This document shows positions 50,142 through 60,802 of a stretch of DNA of 64,000 bases, piece after piece (positions within the stretch are counted from its first letter, which is position 1; each line of letters starts with the position of its first letter). Below the pieces are notes generated by a model that saw only the letters and a program-made list of their open reading frames with translations, did not search any database and was not told the DNA's origin. Both the position numbers and the translations under genes were made by a program. Origin of the DNA: Sphingomonadales bacterium (GTDB lineage: Bacteria > Pseudomonadota > Alphaproteobacteria > Sphingomonadales > Sphingomonadaceae); contig JANXVZ010000019.1 in assembly GCA_025351405.1 (NCBI GenBank), forward strand, positions 1 to 64,000, read 5' to 3'.

Positions 50142-51566
50142 ATGACAGCCGAAGCCGTTACCGCCACGCCCGCCTGGGCCATGCTCGCCTATCTTGTCGC
50201 GGGCGTGTTGTTCATCCTGTCGCTGCGCGGACTTTCATCGCCGGAATCGAGCCAGCGCGGCAACCGCAACGGCATGATCGGCATGGCCATCGCGGTCATC
50301 ACGACGCTGGTCCTGCACGGTGTCGGCCTGCCGCTCATCCTCGGCGCCATCGCCATCGGCGGTTCGATCGGCTGGTTCATCGCCCAGAAGATCAAGATGA
50401 CCGCGATGCCCGAACTTGTGGCGGGCTTCCACAGCCTTGTCGGCATGGCCGCCGTGCTGGTCGGCTGTGCGGCCTATCTCAACCCGGCGGCATTCGGCAT
50501 CCTCGACGCCGCCACCGGAGAAATCCATGCGGTCAGCCGTATCGAGATGGGGCTTGGCGTCGCCATCGGTGCAATCACCTTCTCGGGTTCGGTCATCGCC
50601 TTTCTCAAGCTTTCGGGGCGGATGGGCGGCAACCCGATCATGCTCCCCGGTCGCCACATCATCAACCTGGGGCTTCTGGTCGGCATCCTCGGCCTCGTCG
50701 GCTATTTCGTCACCGACCAGAGCCCCTGGGTGTTCTTCACCATCACCGGGTTGAGCTTCATCATCGGCTTTCTGCTGATCATCCCGATCGGCGGGGCGGA
50801 CATGCCGGTCGTCATCTCGATGCTCAACAGCTATTCGGGCTGGGCCGCCGCGGCGATGGGTTTCACCCTGCAGAACACCGCGATGATCATCACCGGGGCC
50901 CTTGTCGGCTCATCGGGCGCGATTCTCAGCTACATCATGTGCAAGGCGATGAACCGCAGCTTCATCAGCGTCATCGCCGGCGGCTTCGGCGCGGCGCCGG
51001 AAGCGGCGGGCGGCAAGGGCGGCGGCGTCCAGAAGGCCTACAAGGCCGGGTCGGCCGAAGATGCTGCCTTCATCATGCAAAACGCCGAAAGCGTCATCAT
51101 CGTGCCAGGCTATGGCATGGCCGTCAGCCAGGCGCAGCACGCGCTGCGTGAAATGGGCGACCTGCTCAAGAAGGAAGGCGTCAAGGTCAGCTATGCCATC
51201 CACCCCGTCGCCGGGCGGATGCCGGGCCACATGAACGTCCTGCTCGCCGAAGCCAACGTACCATATGACGAGGTCTTCGAACTCGAGGACATCAACAGCG
51301 ACTTTGCCCAGGCCGACGTCGCCTTTGTCATCGGCGCCAACGATGTCACCAATCCCGCCGCCAAGACCGACAAGACGTCACCCATCTACGGCATGCCGGT
51401 TCTCGACGTCGAAAAGGCCAAGACCGTGTTGTTCATCAAGCGCTCGATGGGCGGGGTGGGTTATGCCGGCGTCGACAACGAGGTGTTCTACATGGATAAC
51501 ACCATGATGCTGCTGGCCGATGCAAAGAAGATGGTCGAAACCATCGTCAAGGCGCTGGGGCACTAG
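50142..51566 (+). CDS. pntB: NAD(P) transhydrogenase subunit beta
   Basis: 474 residues: membrane domain (dII) of about nine helices followed by the soluble NADP(H)-binding dIII with VIIVPGYGMAVSQAQHAL, HPVAGRMPGHMNVLLAEANV, VIGANDVTNPAA and VLFIKRSMGGVGYAGVDN. Together with pntAA/AB it makes NADPH from NADH at the expense of the proton gradient. Ends in a convergent region with msrA, where a short hairpin (51581-51604) lies. Confidence 0.96.
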   Translation: MTAEAVTATPAWAMLAYLVAGVLFILSLRGLSSPESSQRGNRNGMIGMAIAVITTLVLHGVGLPLILGAIAIGGSIGWFIAQKIKMTAMPELVAGFHSLVGMAAVLVGCAAYLNPAAFGILDAATGEIHAVSRIEMGLGVAIGAITFSGSVIAFLKLSGRMGGNPIMLPGRHIINLGLLVGILGLVGYFVTDQSPWVFFTITGLSFIIGFLLIIPIGGADMPVVISMLNSYSGWAAAAMGFTLQNTAMIITGALVGSSGAILSYIMCKAMNRSFISVIAGGFGAAPEAAGGKGGGVQKAYKAGSAEDAAFIMQNAESVIIVPGYGMAVSQAQHALREMGDLLKKEGVKVSYAIHPVAGRMPGHMNVLLAEANVPYDEVFELEDINSDFAQADVAFVIGANDVTNPAAKTDKTSPIYGMPVLDVEKAKTVLFIKRSMGGVGYAGVDNEVFYMDNTMMLLADAKKMVETIVKALGH

Positions 51567-51580
51567 ACCCCGTTGCGCCG

Positions 51581-51604
51581 AGGGCGGTTTCAGCCGACCG
51601 CCTT
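51581..51604. terminator. possible shared terminator hairpin between pntB and msrA
   Basis: AGGGCGGT (51581-51588) and ACCGCCTT (51597-51604) can form a 7-8 bp stem over an 8-base loop. It is 14 bases after the pntB stop and overlaps the last codons of msrA on the other strand. No long T run, so only a tentative call. Confidence 0.35.
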
Positions 51605-52267
51605 CTCGCTCCACAGCTTAGGCAACCGCGCCTTGAACGCCACCAGCTTGGGCGCATCGTTTATGACGATGTACGGGTAGTCCGGGTTCAGTTTCAGAAA
51701 ATTCTGGTGATAGGCTTCTGCGGGATAGAAGGTCTTTCCAGCCTCGATGGTGGTGACGATCTTGCCCGGCCAGACCTTTGCGGCGCCGAGCTGCGCGATA
51801 TAGGCCCGCGCCAGTTTCGCCTGCTCCGGAGTCTGCGCGAAGATCGTGCTCCGGTACTGGCTGCCGCTGTCGGGGCCCTGGTGATTCAGCTCGGTCGGAT
51901 TGTGCGCAACCGAGAAGAACACCCGCAGCAACGTGCCATAGCTGACCATGGCCGGGTCATATTTGACCTCGACCGATTCCGCATGGCCCGTCAGGCCACT
52001 GCCGACGACTTCATAATGTGCCGTAATCGCCGCGCCGCCGGCATAGCCCGAGCGCACCGAGCGCACCCCGGCAACATGTTCAAACACCGCTTCGACGCCC
52101 CAGAAACAGCCGCCGGCGAACACCGCCGTCTGCAGCGGGCCGGTCTTCAACTGTGCGTCGGTGGCGGCAACCGGCGCAACGACGGTCGGCTCCGCCGCGG
52201 TGGCAAGGTTGGTGAGTGCAGCGCCGGCCAGCAACGCACCGGCGGCAAGAAGATACACGGGTTTCAC
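51590..52267 (-). CDS. msrA: peptide methionine (S)-S-oxide reductase, exported
   Basis: Repairs S-sulfoxide methionine. 225 residues: Sec signal peptide (MKPVYLLAAGALLAGAALTN, cleavage near Ala24-Ala25), then MsrA with catalytic Cys54 in AVFAGGCFWGVEAVFEHVAGV, and GYAGG, NHQGPDSGSQYRS and YHQNFL. Cys54 is the only cysteine in the protein, so there is no resolving cysteine and an outside thiol must regenerate it. It follows msrB by four bases on the same strand, making a periplasmic repair pair. Confidence 0.94.
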   Translation of the reverse strand: MKPVYLLAAGALLAGAALTNLATAAEPTVVAPVAATDAQLKTGPLQTAVFAGGCFWGVEAVFEHVAGVRSVRSGYAGGAAITAHYEVVGSGLTGHAESVEVKYDPAMVSYGTLLRVFFSVAHNPTELNHQGPDSGSQYRSTIFAQTPEQAKLARAYIAQLGAAKVWPGKIVTTIEAGKTFYPAEAYHQNFLKLNPDYPYIVINDAPKLVAFKARLPKLWSEKAVG

Positions 52268-52271
52268 CGGA

Positions 52272-52769
52272 TCAGGCCTTGCTGGGAGTGAAGGTCATGG
52301 CGACACCGTTCATGCAATAGCGCAGGCCTGTCGGCCTCGGCCCGTCATCGAAGACATGGCCGAGATGGCCGCCGCAGCGCGCGCAATGGACTTCGGTGCG
52401 CGCCATCAGGAAGCTGGTGTCGGTAGTGGCGCCGATGGCATTGGGCAGCGGTGCCCAAAAGCTCGGCCAGCCGGTGCCGCTGTCGAACTTGGTTTTCGAT
52501 GCAAACAGCGGCAAAGCGCAGCCCTTGCAGGCAAACGTGCCGGCACGGTGCTCCTCGTTAAGCGGGGAGGTGAAGGCCCGTTCGGTGCCTTCCTCCCGCA
52601 GAACGGCATAGGCGGCTGGCGAAAGCTTCGCCCGCCATTGCGCTTCGGTGAGCACATAGGAGAATTTTTTCGTGGCCGCCGCCAGCGCCGGCTGTTCGGT
52701 GAAACGCAGGAAGGGCAAGGCGGCAACGCCCCCGAGCCCGGCGACGACGAAGGTGCGGCGACTGATCAT
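52272..52769 (-). CDS. msrB: peptide methionine (R)-S-oxide reductase, Tat-type leader
   Basis: 165 residues. A twin-arginine leader, [20 protein letters not shown], precedes the MsrB domain. The zinc cysteines are CKGC and CARC; catalytic Cys152 is in GLRYCMNG (RYCINS-like in relatives). [10 protein letters not shown] and [15 protein letters not shown] are typical. With msrA it forms a two-gene unit in which both products leave the cytoplasm. Confidence 0.94.
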   Translation of the reverse strand: MISRRTFVVAGLGGVAALPFLRFTEQPALAAATKKFSYVLTEAQWRAKLSPAAYAVLREEGTERAFTSPLNEEHRAGTFACKGCALPLFASKTKFDSGTGWPSFWAPLPNAIGATTDTSFLMARTEVHCARCGGHLGHVFDDGPRPTGLRYCMNGVAMTFTPSKA

Positions 52770-52819
52770 GCCTTCCTATACGCGGGCCGCGGCCAAAAGG
52801 TTACGATGCGCCGCGGGAC

Positions 52820-53983
52820 TCAGCGACGCATCGCCAGCCATGCCTTGCCCTGCGTTCCGGCCAGCGCAACAAGATCGCCGAGCGTTTCGTTGACATCGAT
52901 CAGGTGCAAGCCCCAGCTTTCGACGATCTTGCCATCATAGACGACATCGCCGCCGATCCTGTCGGTACGTGGGTCTGTGGCATCGGCTTCGGTGCGCACG
53001 GCGAGCACATGGGCGCCGCCGGGCGCCAGGCATTCGGCGGACAGCAAGCCGGGCAGGGCGACGAACGGGGTCTTCACCACGGCACCCCTGGCCCATTCCA
53101 CCGGCGGCGCGGCGTTGTCGACGATGGCAGCCCCGTTCGGCAACATGGCACGAAGCGTCGCCCGGCCCCCTCCGAGTGCCGCCGGATTGGTGCATGCCAC
53201 CTCCATGCCCGGCACTGCCGTTCGGCCAAAGCGGCTGTCTGCCGGCGGTATCATCCCGTCGCGAAACGATACCCAGGCCAGCACACATCCCGTCTGGCTG
53301 GCGGCGTGGCAGAGCGGCGTCGATTTCAGGTCACCGCCGACGTCCTTGCCGATCGGCACCAGGACATTGTTGCCCGGCAGATATGCGGAAATCACCTGTG
53401 CAGCGACCGGCCGTCCTTCGATGGCGTTTTGCAGCAGCGCCTTCAGCAGCCCGCTGCCCTGGCTGTGACCGATCAGGATGACACCCCGGCCCTTGTTGTC
53501 GCGGGCGAGATAATCGGCCCAGGCGGCGGCGACATCGCGATAGGCCATGACACGGTCCGCCGTCGTGGCGCGCCCGGCGAGAACGTCGCGCAACGCCTTC
53601 AGCGTGACCTGGCGATACATCGGCGCAAAGGTCCGGCAGACGCTGCGGAAGGCGGCGAACTGGACCTTTGCGACGTTGGTTTCGGCGGCATGGGCAATCA
53701 TGTCGCTATTGTCGGTCTGGTCGGTCGAGACGGTGGGATAGACATAGAAACAGTCGATGCCCGGGCCAGTGCGGGGCACCGCCCCCGGTTCCACCTGTGT
53801 TTTGCCATTGGCGGCGACGCTGGTGACGGCGGTGTCGCCGCCGCATGCATCGGCGCGGCCGGGACGACACAGCCAGTTTGCGTCCTGCGTATAATCCGGT
53901 GCGCCATAGGCCGCTGGGGCCTGGGCAACGACCGGCGCCGACAGCAGCGCGGCGACCATTGCGACGACGTGCGTCAAACGCAT
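52820..53983 (-). CDS. DUF3089-type alpha/beta hydrolase, exported
   Basis: 387 residues from ATG 53983, opening with a signal peptide (MRLTHVVAMVAALLSAPVVA). DUF3089-like features are DCFYVYPTVSTD, the nucleophile elbow LIGHSQGSGLLKALL and LPGNNVLVPIGKDVGG. An esterase or lipase-like role is likely but unproven. A longer frame running back into the fadJ-type gene is ignored: the ATG sits one base after that gene's stop, with GGTAGG as ribosome site. An eight-cysteine content suggests disulfides. Confidence 0.8.
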   Translation of the reverse strand: MRLTHVVAMVAALLSAPVVAQAPAAYGAPDYTQDANWLCRPGRADACGGDTAVTSVAANGKTQVEPGAVPRTGPGIDCFYVYPTVSTDQTDNSDMIAHAAETNVAKVQFAAFRSVCRTFAPMYRQVTLKALRDVLAGRATTADRVMAYRDVAAAWADYLARDNKGRGVILIGHSQGSGLLKALLQNAIEGRPVAAQVISAYLPGNNVLVPIGKDVGGDLKSTPLCHAASQTGCVLAWVSFRDGMIPPADSRFGRTAVPGMEVACTNPAALGGGRATLRAMLPNGAAIVDNAAPPVEWARGAVVKTPFVALPGLLSAECLAPGGAHVLAVRTEADATDPRTDRIGGDVVYDGKIVESWGLHLIDVNETLGDLVALAGTQGKAWLAMRR

Positions 53984-53984
53984 C

Positions 53985-56033
<2,049 letters not shown>

Positions 56034-56161
56034 TCTGCTCTCCCCAGAGGCACGACTGAAAGCGTGATTTGTCCCGTTCATAGCAGGCCCGGCGGCAGAG
56101 GCGAGGCCCGAAACAGGCTTTGCGGCTTGCCCGTCGAATCCGCCTCGGCTATCGCTTGGGG

Positions 56162-56479
56162 ATGCAGACGCGCACCGCCATCAAGGGCCTGTTCTACCGC
56201 GCCGTGCCGCCGGCGTTGTGCATCCTGCTGATCGGATATTTCGTCTTCCACGCCGTCGGCGGGCCAAATGGCATCGTCGCCTGGAAAGGTTACCGCGCCG
56301 AGCGGACACAGCTCGCGGCGAAGGTATCCGCCAGCGCGGAGGCGAAGGCGGCGCTCGAGCGCGAGGTAAAGCTGCTCGACCCGCGCAAGGTCGACCCCGA
56401 TCTTGCCGACGAACTGGTCCGCAAGAACCTCAATGTGGTCAAGCCGGACGAGGTCATCGTCCCGCTCGACCAGAAATAG
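56162..56479 (+). CDS. FtsB/DivIC-like septum formation initiator
   Basis: 105-residue single-pass protein: membrane segment [15 protein letters not shown], then a coiled coil ([21 protein letters not shown] and on through [10 protein letters not shown]) and a short C-terminus. This fits the FtsB part of the FtsBLQ divisome complex. ATG 56162. It stands just upstream of pdhA; ftsB-like genes are frequently found next to the pyruvate dehydrogenase genes in alphaproteobacteria. Confidence 0.83.
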   Translation: MQTRTAIKGLFYRAVPPALCILLIGYFVFHAVGGPNGIVAWKGYRAERTQLAAKVSASAEAKAALEREVKLLDPRKVDPDLADELVRKNLNVVKPDEVIVPLDQK

Positions 56480-56554
56480 TCCCGCATCTAAGGGCTTGAA
56501 GCGGCGGCCAGCAGGCTCCTATACGGGGGCTGAAATACCCGAAAGGCCGGCATC

Positions 56555-57616
56555 TTGGCTCGTTCCGCACCCGCAAAAACGCCTGCAAAGGTTGCGACCG
56601 TTCCGGAGACGCCCGGCTGGCCACGCCCTGCCGAACCGAAACGGTACAAGGCCGATGGTCCGGAACTGCTGGCGATGTATCGCGAGATGCTGTTGATCCG
56701 CCGCTTCGAGGAGCGCGCCGGCCAGCTTTACGGCATGGGAATGATTGGCGGTTTCTGCCATCTCTATATCGGCCAGGAAGCCGTTGTCACCGGGATGCAG
56801 GGCGCGTTGCGGGCAACCGATTCGGTTATTACCGGCTATCGTGATCACGGCCACATGATAGCGGCGGGGATCGACCCAAAGGTGGTCATGGCGGAGCTTA
56901 CTGGGCGCGCTGCCGGCATTTCCAAGGGCAAGGGCGGCTCGATGCACATGTTCTCGGTCGAGCATGGTTTCTACGGCGGCCATGGCATCGTCGCGGCGCA
57001 GGTGCCGCTCGGCACCGGCCTGGGATTTGCCCATAAATACAAGGGCGATGGCGGCATTGCCGTGACATATTTCGGCGATGGCGCATCGAACCAGGGCCAG
57101 GTGTATGAAAGCTTCAACATGGCCGAGCTGTGGAAGTTGCCGGTCATTTATGTCATTGAAAACAATCAATATGCGATGGGCACCAGCGTCAATCGCTCGT
57201 CGTCGGAGGACCAGCTTTACCGCCGCGGCGAAAGCTTCCGGGTGCCGGGGTTGCAGGTCGATGGCATGGACGTTCTGGCCGTGCGCGGCGCGGCAGACGC
57301 TGCCGTTGCCTGGGTGCGCGCCGGCAAGGGGCCGTTGCTGCTTGAAATGAAGACCTATCGTTATCGCGGCCATTCGATGTCCGACCCGGCAAAATACCGG
57401 TCACGCGAGGAAGTGCAGGCGATGCGCGACAAGTCCGACCCGATCGAGCACGCCAAGAAGGAATTGATCGAAATGGGCGCGGCGACCGAGGCGTCGTTGA
57501 AAGAGCTTGAAAAGGACATCCGTGCCATCGTCGCCGAGGCCGCGGATTTCGCCGAACAGACCCCTGAGCCCGATGCGGCCGAACTTTATACCGATGTGCT
57601 GGTGGGGAAATACTGA
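56555..57616 (+). CDS. pdhA: pyruvate dehydrogenase E1 component, alpha subunit
   Basis: ThDP-dependent decarboxylase half of E1. 353 residues with [30 protein letters not shown], the ThDP motif [20 protein letters not shown] followed by NNQYAMGTS, and [19 protein letters not shown] (phosphorylation-loop region in eukaryotes). It starts at TTG 56555 with AAGG about ten bases upstream; residues before the core are Pro/Ala rich. Overlaps pdhB by one base (TGATG). Confidence 0.96.
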   Translation: MARSAPAKTPAKVATVPETPGWPRPAEPKRYKADGPELLAMYREMLLIRRFEERAGQLYGMGMIGGFCHLYIGQEAVVTGMQGALRATDSVITGYRDHGHMIAAGIDPKVVMAELTGRAAGISKGKGGSMHMFSVEHGFYGGHGIVAAQVPLGTGLGFAHKYKGDGGIAVTYFGDGASNQGQVYESFNMAELWKLPVIYVIENNQYAMGTSVNRSSSEDQLYRRGESFRVPGLQVDGMDVLAVRGAADAAVAWVRAGKGPLLLEMKTYRYRGHSMSDPAKYRSREEVQAMRDKSDPIEHAKKELIEMGAATEASLKELEKDIRAIVAEAADFAEQTPEPDAAELYTDVLVGKY

Positions 57617-58995
57617 TGCCCGAAATCAAGCTCCCCGCGATGTCGCCGACGATGGAAGAAGGCACGCTGGCCAAATGGCTGGTCAAGGAAGGCGACACCG
57701 TCAAGCCAGGCGACGTCCTTGCCGAGATCGAGACCGACAAGGCGACGATGGAACTGGAAGCCGATGAGGGCGGGGTGGTGTCGAAGCTTCACGTCGCCGC
57801 GGGGTCGGAAGGCGTCAAGGTCGGGACGCTGATCGCGACGATTGCGGGGGAAGGCGAGGAGGCTGCCGCTCCTGCTGCTCCTCTCCCGCTCGCGGAAGGG
57901 GCCGGGGGTGGGAAGTCTCCCCCGCCAGCACCGGCCGCCCCGGCAGAAGCGCCCAAGCCGGCGCCTGTCGCCAAGGATTCCCCACCCCCAGCCCCTCCCG
58001 CGAGCGGGGCAGAAACGATGCACCGCCAGACCGTCCGCGAGGCCCTGCGCGACGCCATGGCCGAGGAAATGCGCACCACGCCCGAAGTCTTCGTGATGGG
58101 CGAGGAGGTTGCCGAATACCAGGGCGCCTACAAGGTCACGCAAGGGTTGCTGGAGGAATTCGGCGCCACCCGGGTCGTCGATACGCCGATCACCGAATAT
58201 GGTTTCGCCGGGCTCGGCACCGGCGCGGCGATGGGCGGGCTGCGGCCAATCGTCGAGTTCATGACCTTCAATTTCGCCATGCAGGCGATCGACCACATCA
58301 TCAATTCGGCAGCCAAGACCAATTACATGAGCGGCGGCCAGATGCGCTGCCCGATCGTGTTTCGCGGTCCCAACGGCGCCGCCTCGCGGGTGGCGGCGCA
58401 GCACAGCCAGAACTACGGGCCCTGGTATGCCAGCGTGCCGGGGTTGGTGGTGATCGCGCCCTACAGCGCCGCTGATGCGAAGGGCTTGCTGAAAAGCGCC
58501 ATCCGGTCCCCCGACCCGGTGGTGTTCCTCGAAAACGAACTGCTCTACGGTCAGAGCTTCGACGTGCCTGAAGGCGATATCGCGGTGCCGATCGGCAAGG
58601 CATCGGTGGTGCGGTCCGGCAAGGACGTGACGGTGGTGAGCTATTCGATCGGCGTAGGCGTGGCGCTGGAGGCAGCCAAGATCCTCGCCGAACAGGGCAT
58701 CGACGCCGAAATCGTCGATTTGCGCACGCTGCGGCCATTGGATAGCGCGACGGTGCTGGCATCGCTGAAAAAGACCAACCGCATGGTCGTCGTGGAGGAA
58801 GGCTGGCCAACTTGCTCGATCGCGTCGGAGATCATCGCCATCGCAATGGAGCAGGGCTTCGACGACCTAGACGCGCCGGTGCTGCGGGTGACCAATGTCG
58901 ATGTGCCGCTGCCCTATGCGGCGAATCTGGAGAAGTTGGCGCTGTTGAAGGTCGAGGATGTGGTGACGGCGGCGAAGAAGGTTTGCTACCGGTGA
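57616..58995 (+). CDS. pdhB: pyruvate dehydrogenase E1 component, beta subunit with N-terminal lipoyl domain
   Basis: 459 residues. Residues 1-80 are a lipoyl domain with Lys42 in [17 protein letters not shown]; from about 135 onwards is E1 beta ([48 protein letters not shown]). Such fusions are usual in alphaproteobacteria. The linker (about 85-135) is Pro/Ala/Gly rich and contains both arms of a GC-rich inverted repeat (57885-57913 and 57980-58008) read in frame. The TGA overlaps the GTG of the next gene. Confidence 0.95.
   Translation: MPEIKLPAMSPTMEEGTLAKWLVKEGDTVKPGDVLAEIETDKATMELEADEGGVVSKLHVAAGSEGVKVGTLIATIAGEGEEAAAPAAPLPLAEGAGGGKSPPPAPAAPAEAPKPAPVAKDSPPPAPPASGAETMHRQTVREALRDAMAEEMRTTPEVFVMGEEVAEYQGAYKVTQGLLEEFGATRVVDTPITEYGFAGLGTGAAMGGLRPIVEFMTFNFAMQAIDHIINSAAKTNYMSGGQMRCPIVFRGPNGAASRVAAQHSQNYGPWYASVPGLVVIAPYSAADAKGLLKSAIRSPDPVVFLENELLYGQSFDVPEGDIAVPIGKASVVRSGKDVTVVSYSIGVGVALEAAKILAEQGIDAEIVDLRTLRPLDSATVLASLKKTNRMVVVEEGWPTCSIASEIIAIAMEQGFDDLDAPVLRVTNVDVPLPYAANLEKLALLKVEDVVTAAKKVCYR
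57885..58008. repeat. GC-rich inverted repeat inserted in frame in the pdhB linker
   Basis: The 29 bases at 57885-57913 match the reverse complement of 57980-58008 at about 26 positions (core CCCGCTCGCGG...GGGGGTGGG). The 66 bases between them are coding, translating to Pro/Ala-rich linker. Similar motifs (CCGCTCGCG next to CCCCTC) occur in the repeats around the DUF559 gene 3 kb away. Confidence 0.8.
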
Positions 58996-59423
58996 GGCTG
59001 GCTCCGTTTTTTTCCACGCCGTTCGCGTCGGGCGATTTGTGCACAAATCGCGTTGTTCTGGCAGTGCTAGCAGCTGCGATTGTGGCACCGATAGTGTTTT
59101 ATTTTACGGTATCTCCCTCAACTGTTCTACACTTTCCTCCAGTGTTGTTATTCGCGCTTATTTACGGGTTTCCGATTTCGCTGGTGGCTACCGTAATAGC
59201 CCTACCCGTCGTTCTTTATGTCGGAAGAATTTTAGGTTTTAGTCCTGCTCTGGCTGTTTTCTCAGACGCGCTTGGCGGACCTGGAGTTGGTCTCATCGTT
59301 GTTGGTTGGACGGGAAAGCCGAAAGACATTGCCGTAGTGTTTGCCGCGATTTTGGCTGGTCTCTTTGCCGGCTCGGTTGCTGGGCTGATTGGCATAGATA
59401 CAAAGAAATTGGGGAGCCGTTAA
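58992..59423 (+). CDS. AT-rich small membrane protein inserted between pdhB and pdhC
   Basis: 143 residues with three hydrophobic stretches ([60 protein letters not shown]); no family recognised. GTG 58992 overlaps the pdhB TGA. G+C is 149 of 300 bases (50%) for 59101-59400, far below its neighbours. A perfect 20-base palindrome lies near its 5' end (59032-59051). GGGGAG, the ribosome site for pdhC, lies at its very end, so pdhC expression is preserved. It looks like a recent foreign insertion. That it is translated is likely but not shown. Confidence 0.6.
   Translation: MRLAPFFSTPFASGDLCTNRVVLAVLAAAIVAPIVFYFTVSPSTVLHFPPVLLFALIYGFPISLVATVIALPVVLYVGRILGFSPALAVFSDALGGPGVGLIVVGWTGKPKDIAVVFAAILAGLFAGSVAGLIGIDTKKLGSR
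59032..59051. repeat. perfect 20-bp palindrome at the left edge of the AT-rich insert
   Basis: GCGATTTGTGCACAAATCGC equals its own reverse complement with no loop. It lies where the composition drops. It could be an operator or a trace of insertion; nothing matching it is seen at the right edge. Confidence 0.7.
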
Positions 59424-59425
59424 TC

Positions 59426-60802
59426 GTGCCCATCGACATTACCATGCCTGCGCTCTCCCCGACGATGGAGACCGGCACGCTTTCCAAATGGCTGGTCAAG
59501 GTCGGCGATACCGTCAAGTCGGGCGATGTGCTTGCCGAGATCGAGACCGACAAGGCGACGATGGAGGTCGAGAGCATCGACGAAGGCACTGTTACCGAAC
59601 TCGTCGTCGCGGCGGGGACGGAGGGCGTGCCGGTCGGGCAGGTGATCATGCGGTTGAGCGAGGAAGGCGAGGCGGCTGCACCCGCGAAGCAAAACGTCGA
59701 TGAAGCATTCGTGCGGCGCTTGCCCAATGTGGTGGCGGAGCCGTTGCCGACCGAAGCCGACCGCAAGGCGCTGTGGGAAAAGACCGCGCCCGCAGTGGCA
59801 TCGGCCCCTTCCCAACCCGCCGTTCAACCCGCAGCGCCGCAAGCCGACGCCGCACGCATCGCCGTGTCGCCCCTGGCGCGCCGCATTGCCGAAGCGCAGG
59901 GTCTCGATCTCGCCGCCGTGAAGGGCAGCGGTCCCAACGGGCGGATCGTGCGTGCGGATGTCGAAGCGGCGGCGGGCGCGGGGGCGGGAAAGGCACCGGT
60001 TGCTGCGGCCGCCGCGGCACCCCCAGCTGCGACCACGAGCCCATCCGCAACGCCGCCTGCTGCGGCCGAGGAAAAGAAGGCGGCCGCGACGCCGGCGCCG
60101 GCCGTCTCCGATATTCCGCACACGGTCGCCAGGCTCGGTGCGGTGCGCAAGATCATCGCCCGGCGCCTGACCGAGGCCAAGCAGACCATTCCGCACATCT
60201 ACCTCACCGTCGATGTCCGGCTGGATGCGCTGTTGAAGCTGCGCGGCGAACTCAACGCGGCGCTGGAGCCGCGCGGCATCAAGCTTTCGGTCAACGACAT
60301 GATCATCAAGGCGCTGGCGCTGGCGTTGATCGAGGTGCCGAAATGCAATGTCAGCTTCGCCGGTGACAATCTGATCAGCTACACCCGCGCCGATATCTCG
60401 GTGGCGGTGGCGGCGCCGTCCGGGCTGATCACGCCGATCATCGTTGGCGCCGATGGCAAGGCGATGTCGACGATAGCCACCGAAATGAAGGCGCTGGCGG
60501 ACAAGGCCCGCGCCGGCAAGTTGCAACCGCATGAATACCAGGGCGGCACGGCGTCGCTCAGCAACCTCGGCATGTTCGGCATCAAGCAGTTCGATGCCGT
60601 GATCAACCCGCCCCAGGCGATGATCCTCGCCGTCGGCGCCGGCGAAAAGCGGGCGGTCGTGATCGACAATGCGCTCGCCATCGCCACGGTGATGAGCGTC
60701 ACCGGCAGCTTCGACCACCGCGCCATCGACGGCGCCGATGGCGCGGCGCTGATGGGCGCGTTCAAGGCGCTGGTCGAGGCGCCGCTGGGGTTGGTGGCGT
60801 GA
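59426..60802 (+). CDS. pdhC: pyruvate dehydrogenase E2, dihydrolipoyl acetyltransferase
   Basis: 458 residues: lipoyl domain with Lys43 in [16 protein letters not shown], an E3/E1-binding domain (about 142-178, AVSPLARRIAEAQGLDLAAV then GSGPNGRIVRADV), Ala/Pro linkers, and the catalytic domain with GMFGIKQFDAVINPPQAMIL and His431/Asp435 in FDHRAIDGADG. Start GTG 59426 with GGGGAG (59411-59416) upstream; the frame extension into the preceding gene is ignored. Its stop overlaps the first GTG of the DUF559 reading frame. Confidence 0.95.
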   Translation: MPIDITMPALSPTMETGTLSKWLVKVGDTVKSGDVLAEIETDKATMEVESIDEGTVTELVVAAGTEGVPVGQVIMRLSEEGEAAAPAKQNVDEAFVRRLPNVVAEPLPTEADRKALWEKTAPAVASAPSQPAVQPAAPQADAARIAVSPLARRIAEAQGLDLAAVKGSGPNGRIVRADVEAAAGAGAGKAPVAAAAAAPPAATTSPSATPPAAAEEKKAAATPAPAVSDIPHTVARLGAVRKIIARRLTEAKQTIPHIYLTVDVRLDALLKLRGELNAALEPRGIKLSVNDMIIKALALALIEVPKCNVSFAGDNLISYTRADISVAVAAPSGLITPIIVGADGKAMSTIATEMKALADKARAGKLQPHEYQGGTASLSNLGMFGIKQFDAVINPPQAMILAVGAGEKRAVVIDNALAIATVMSVTGSFDHRAIDGADGAALMGAFKALVEAPLGLVA

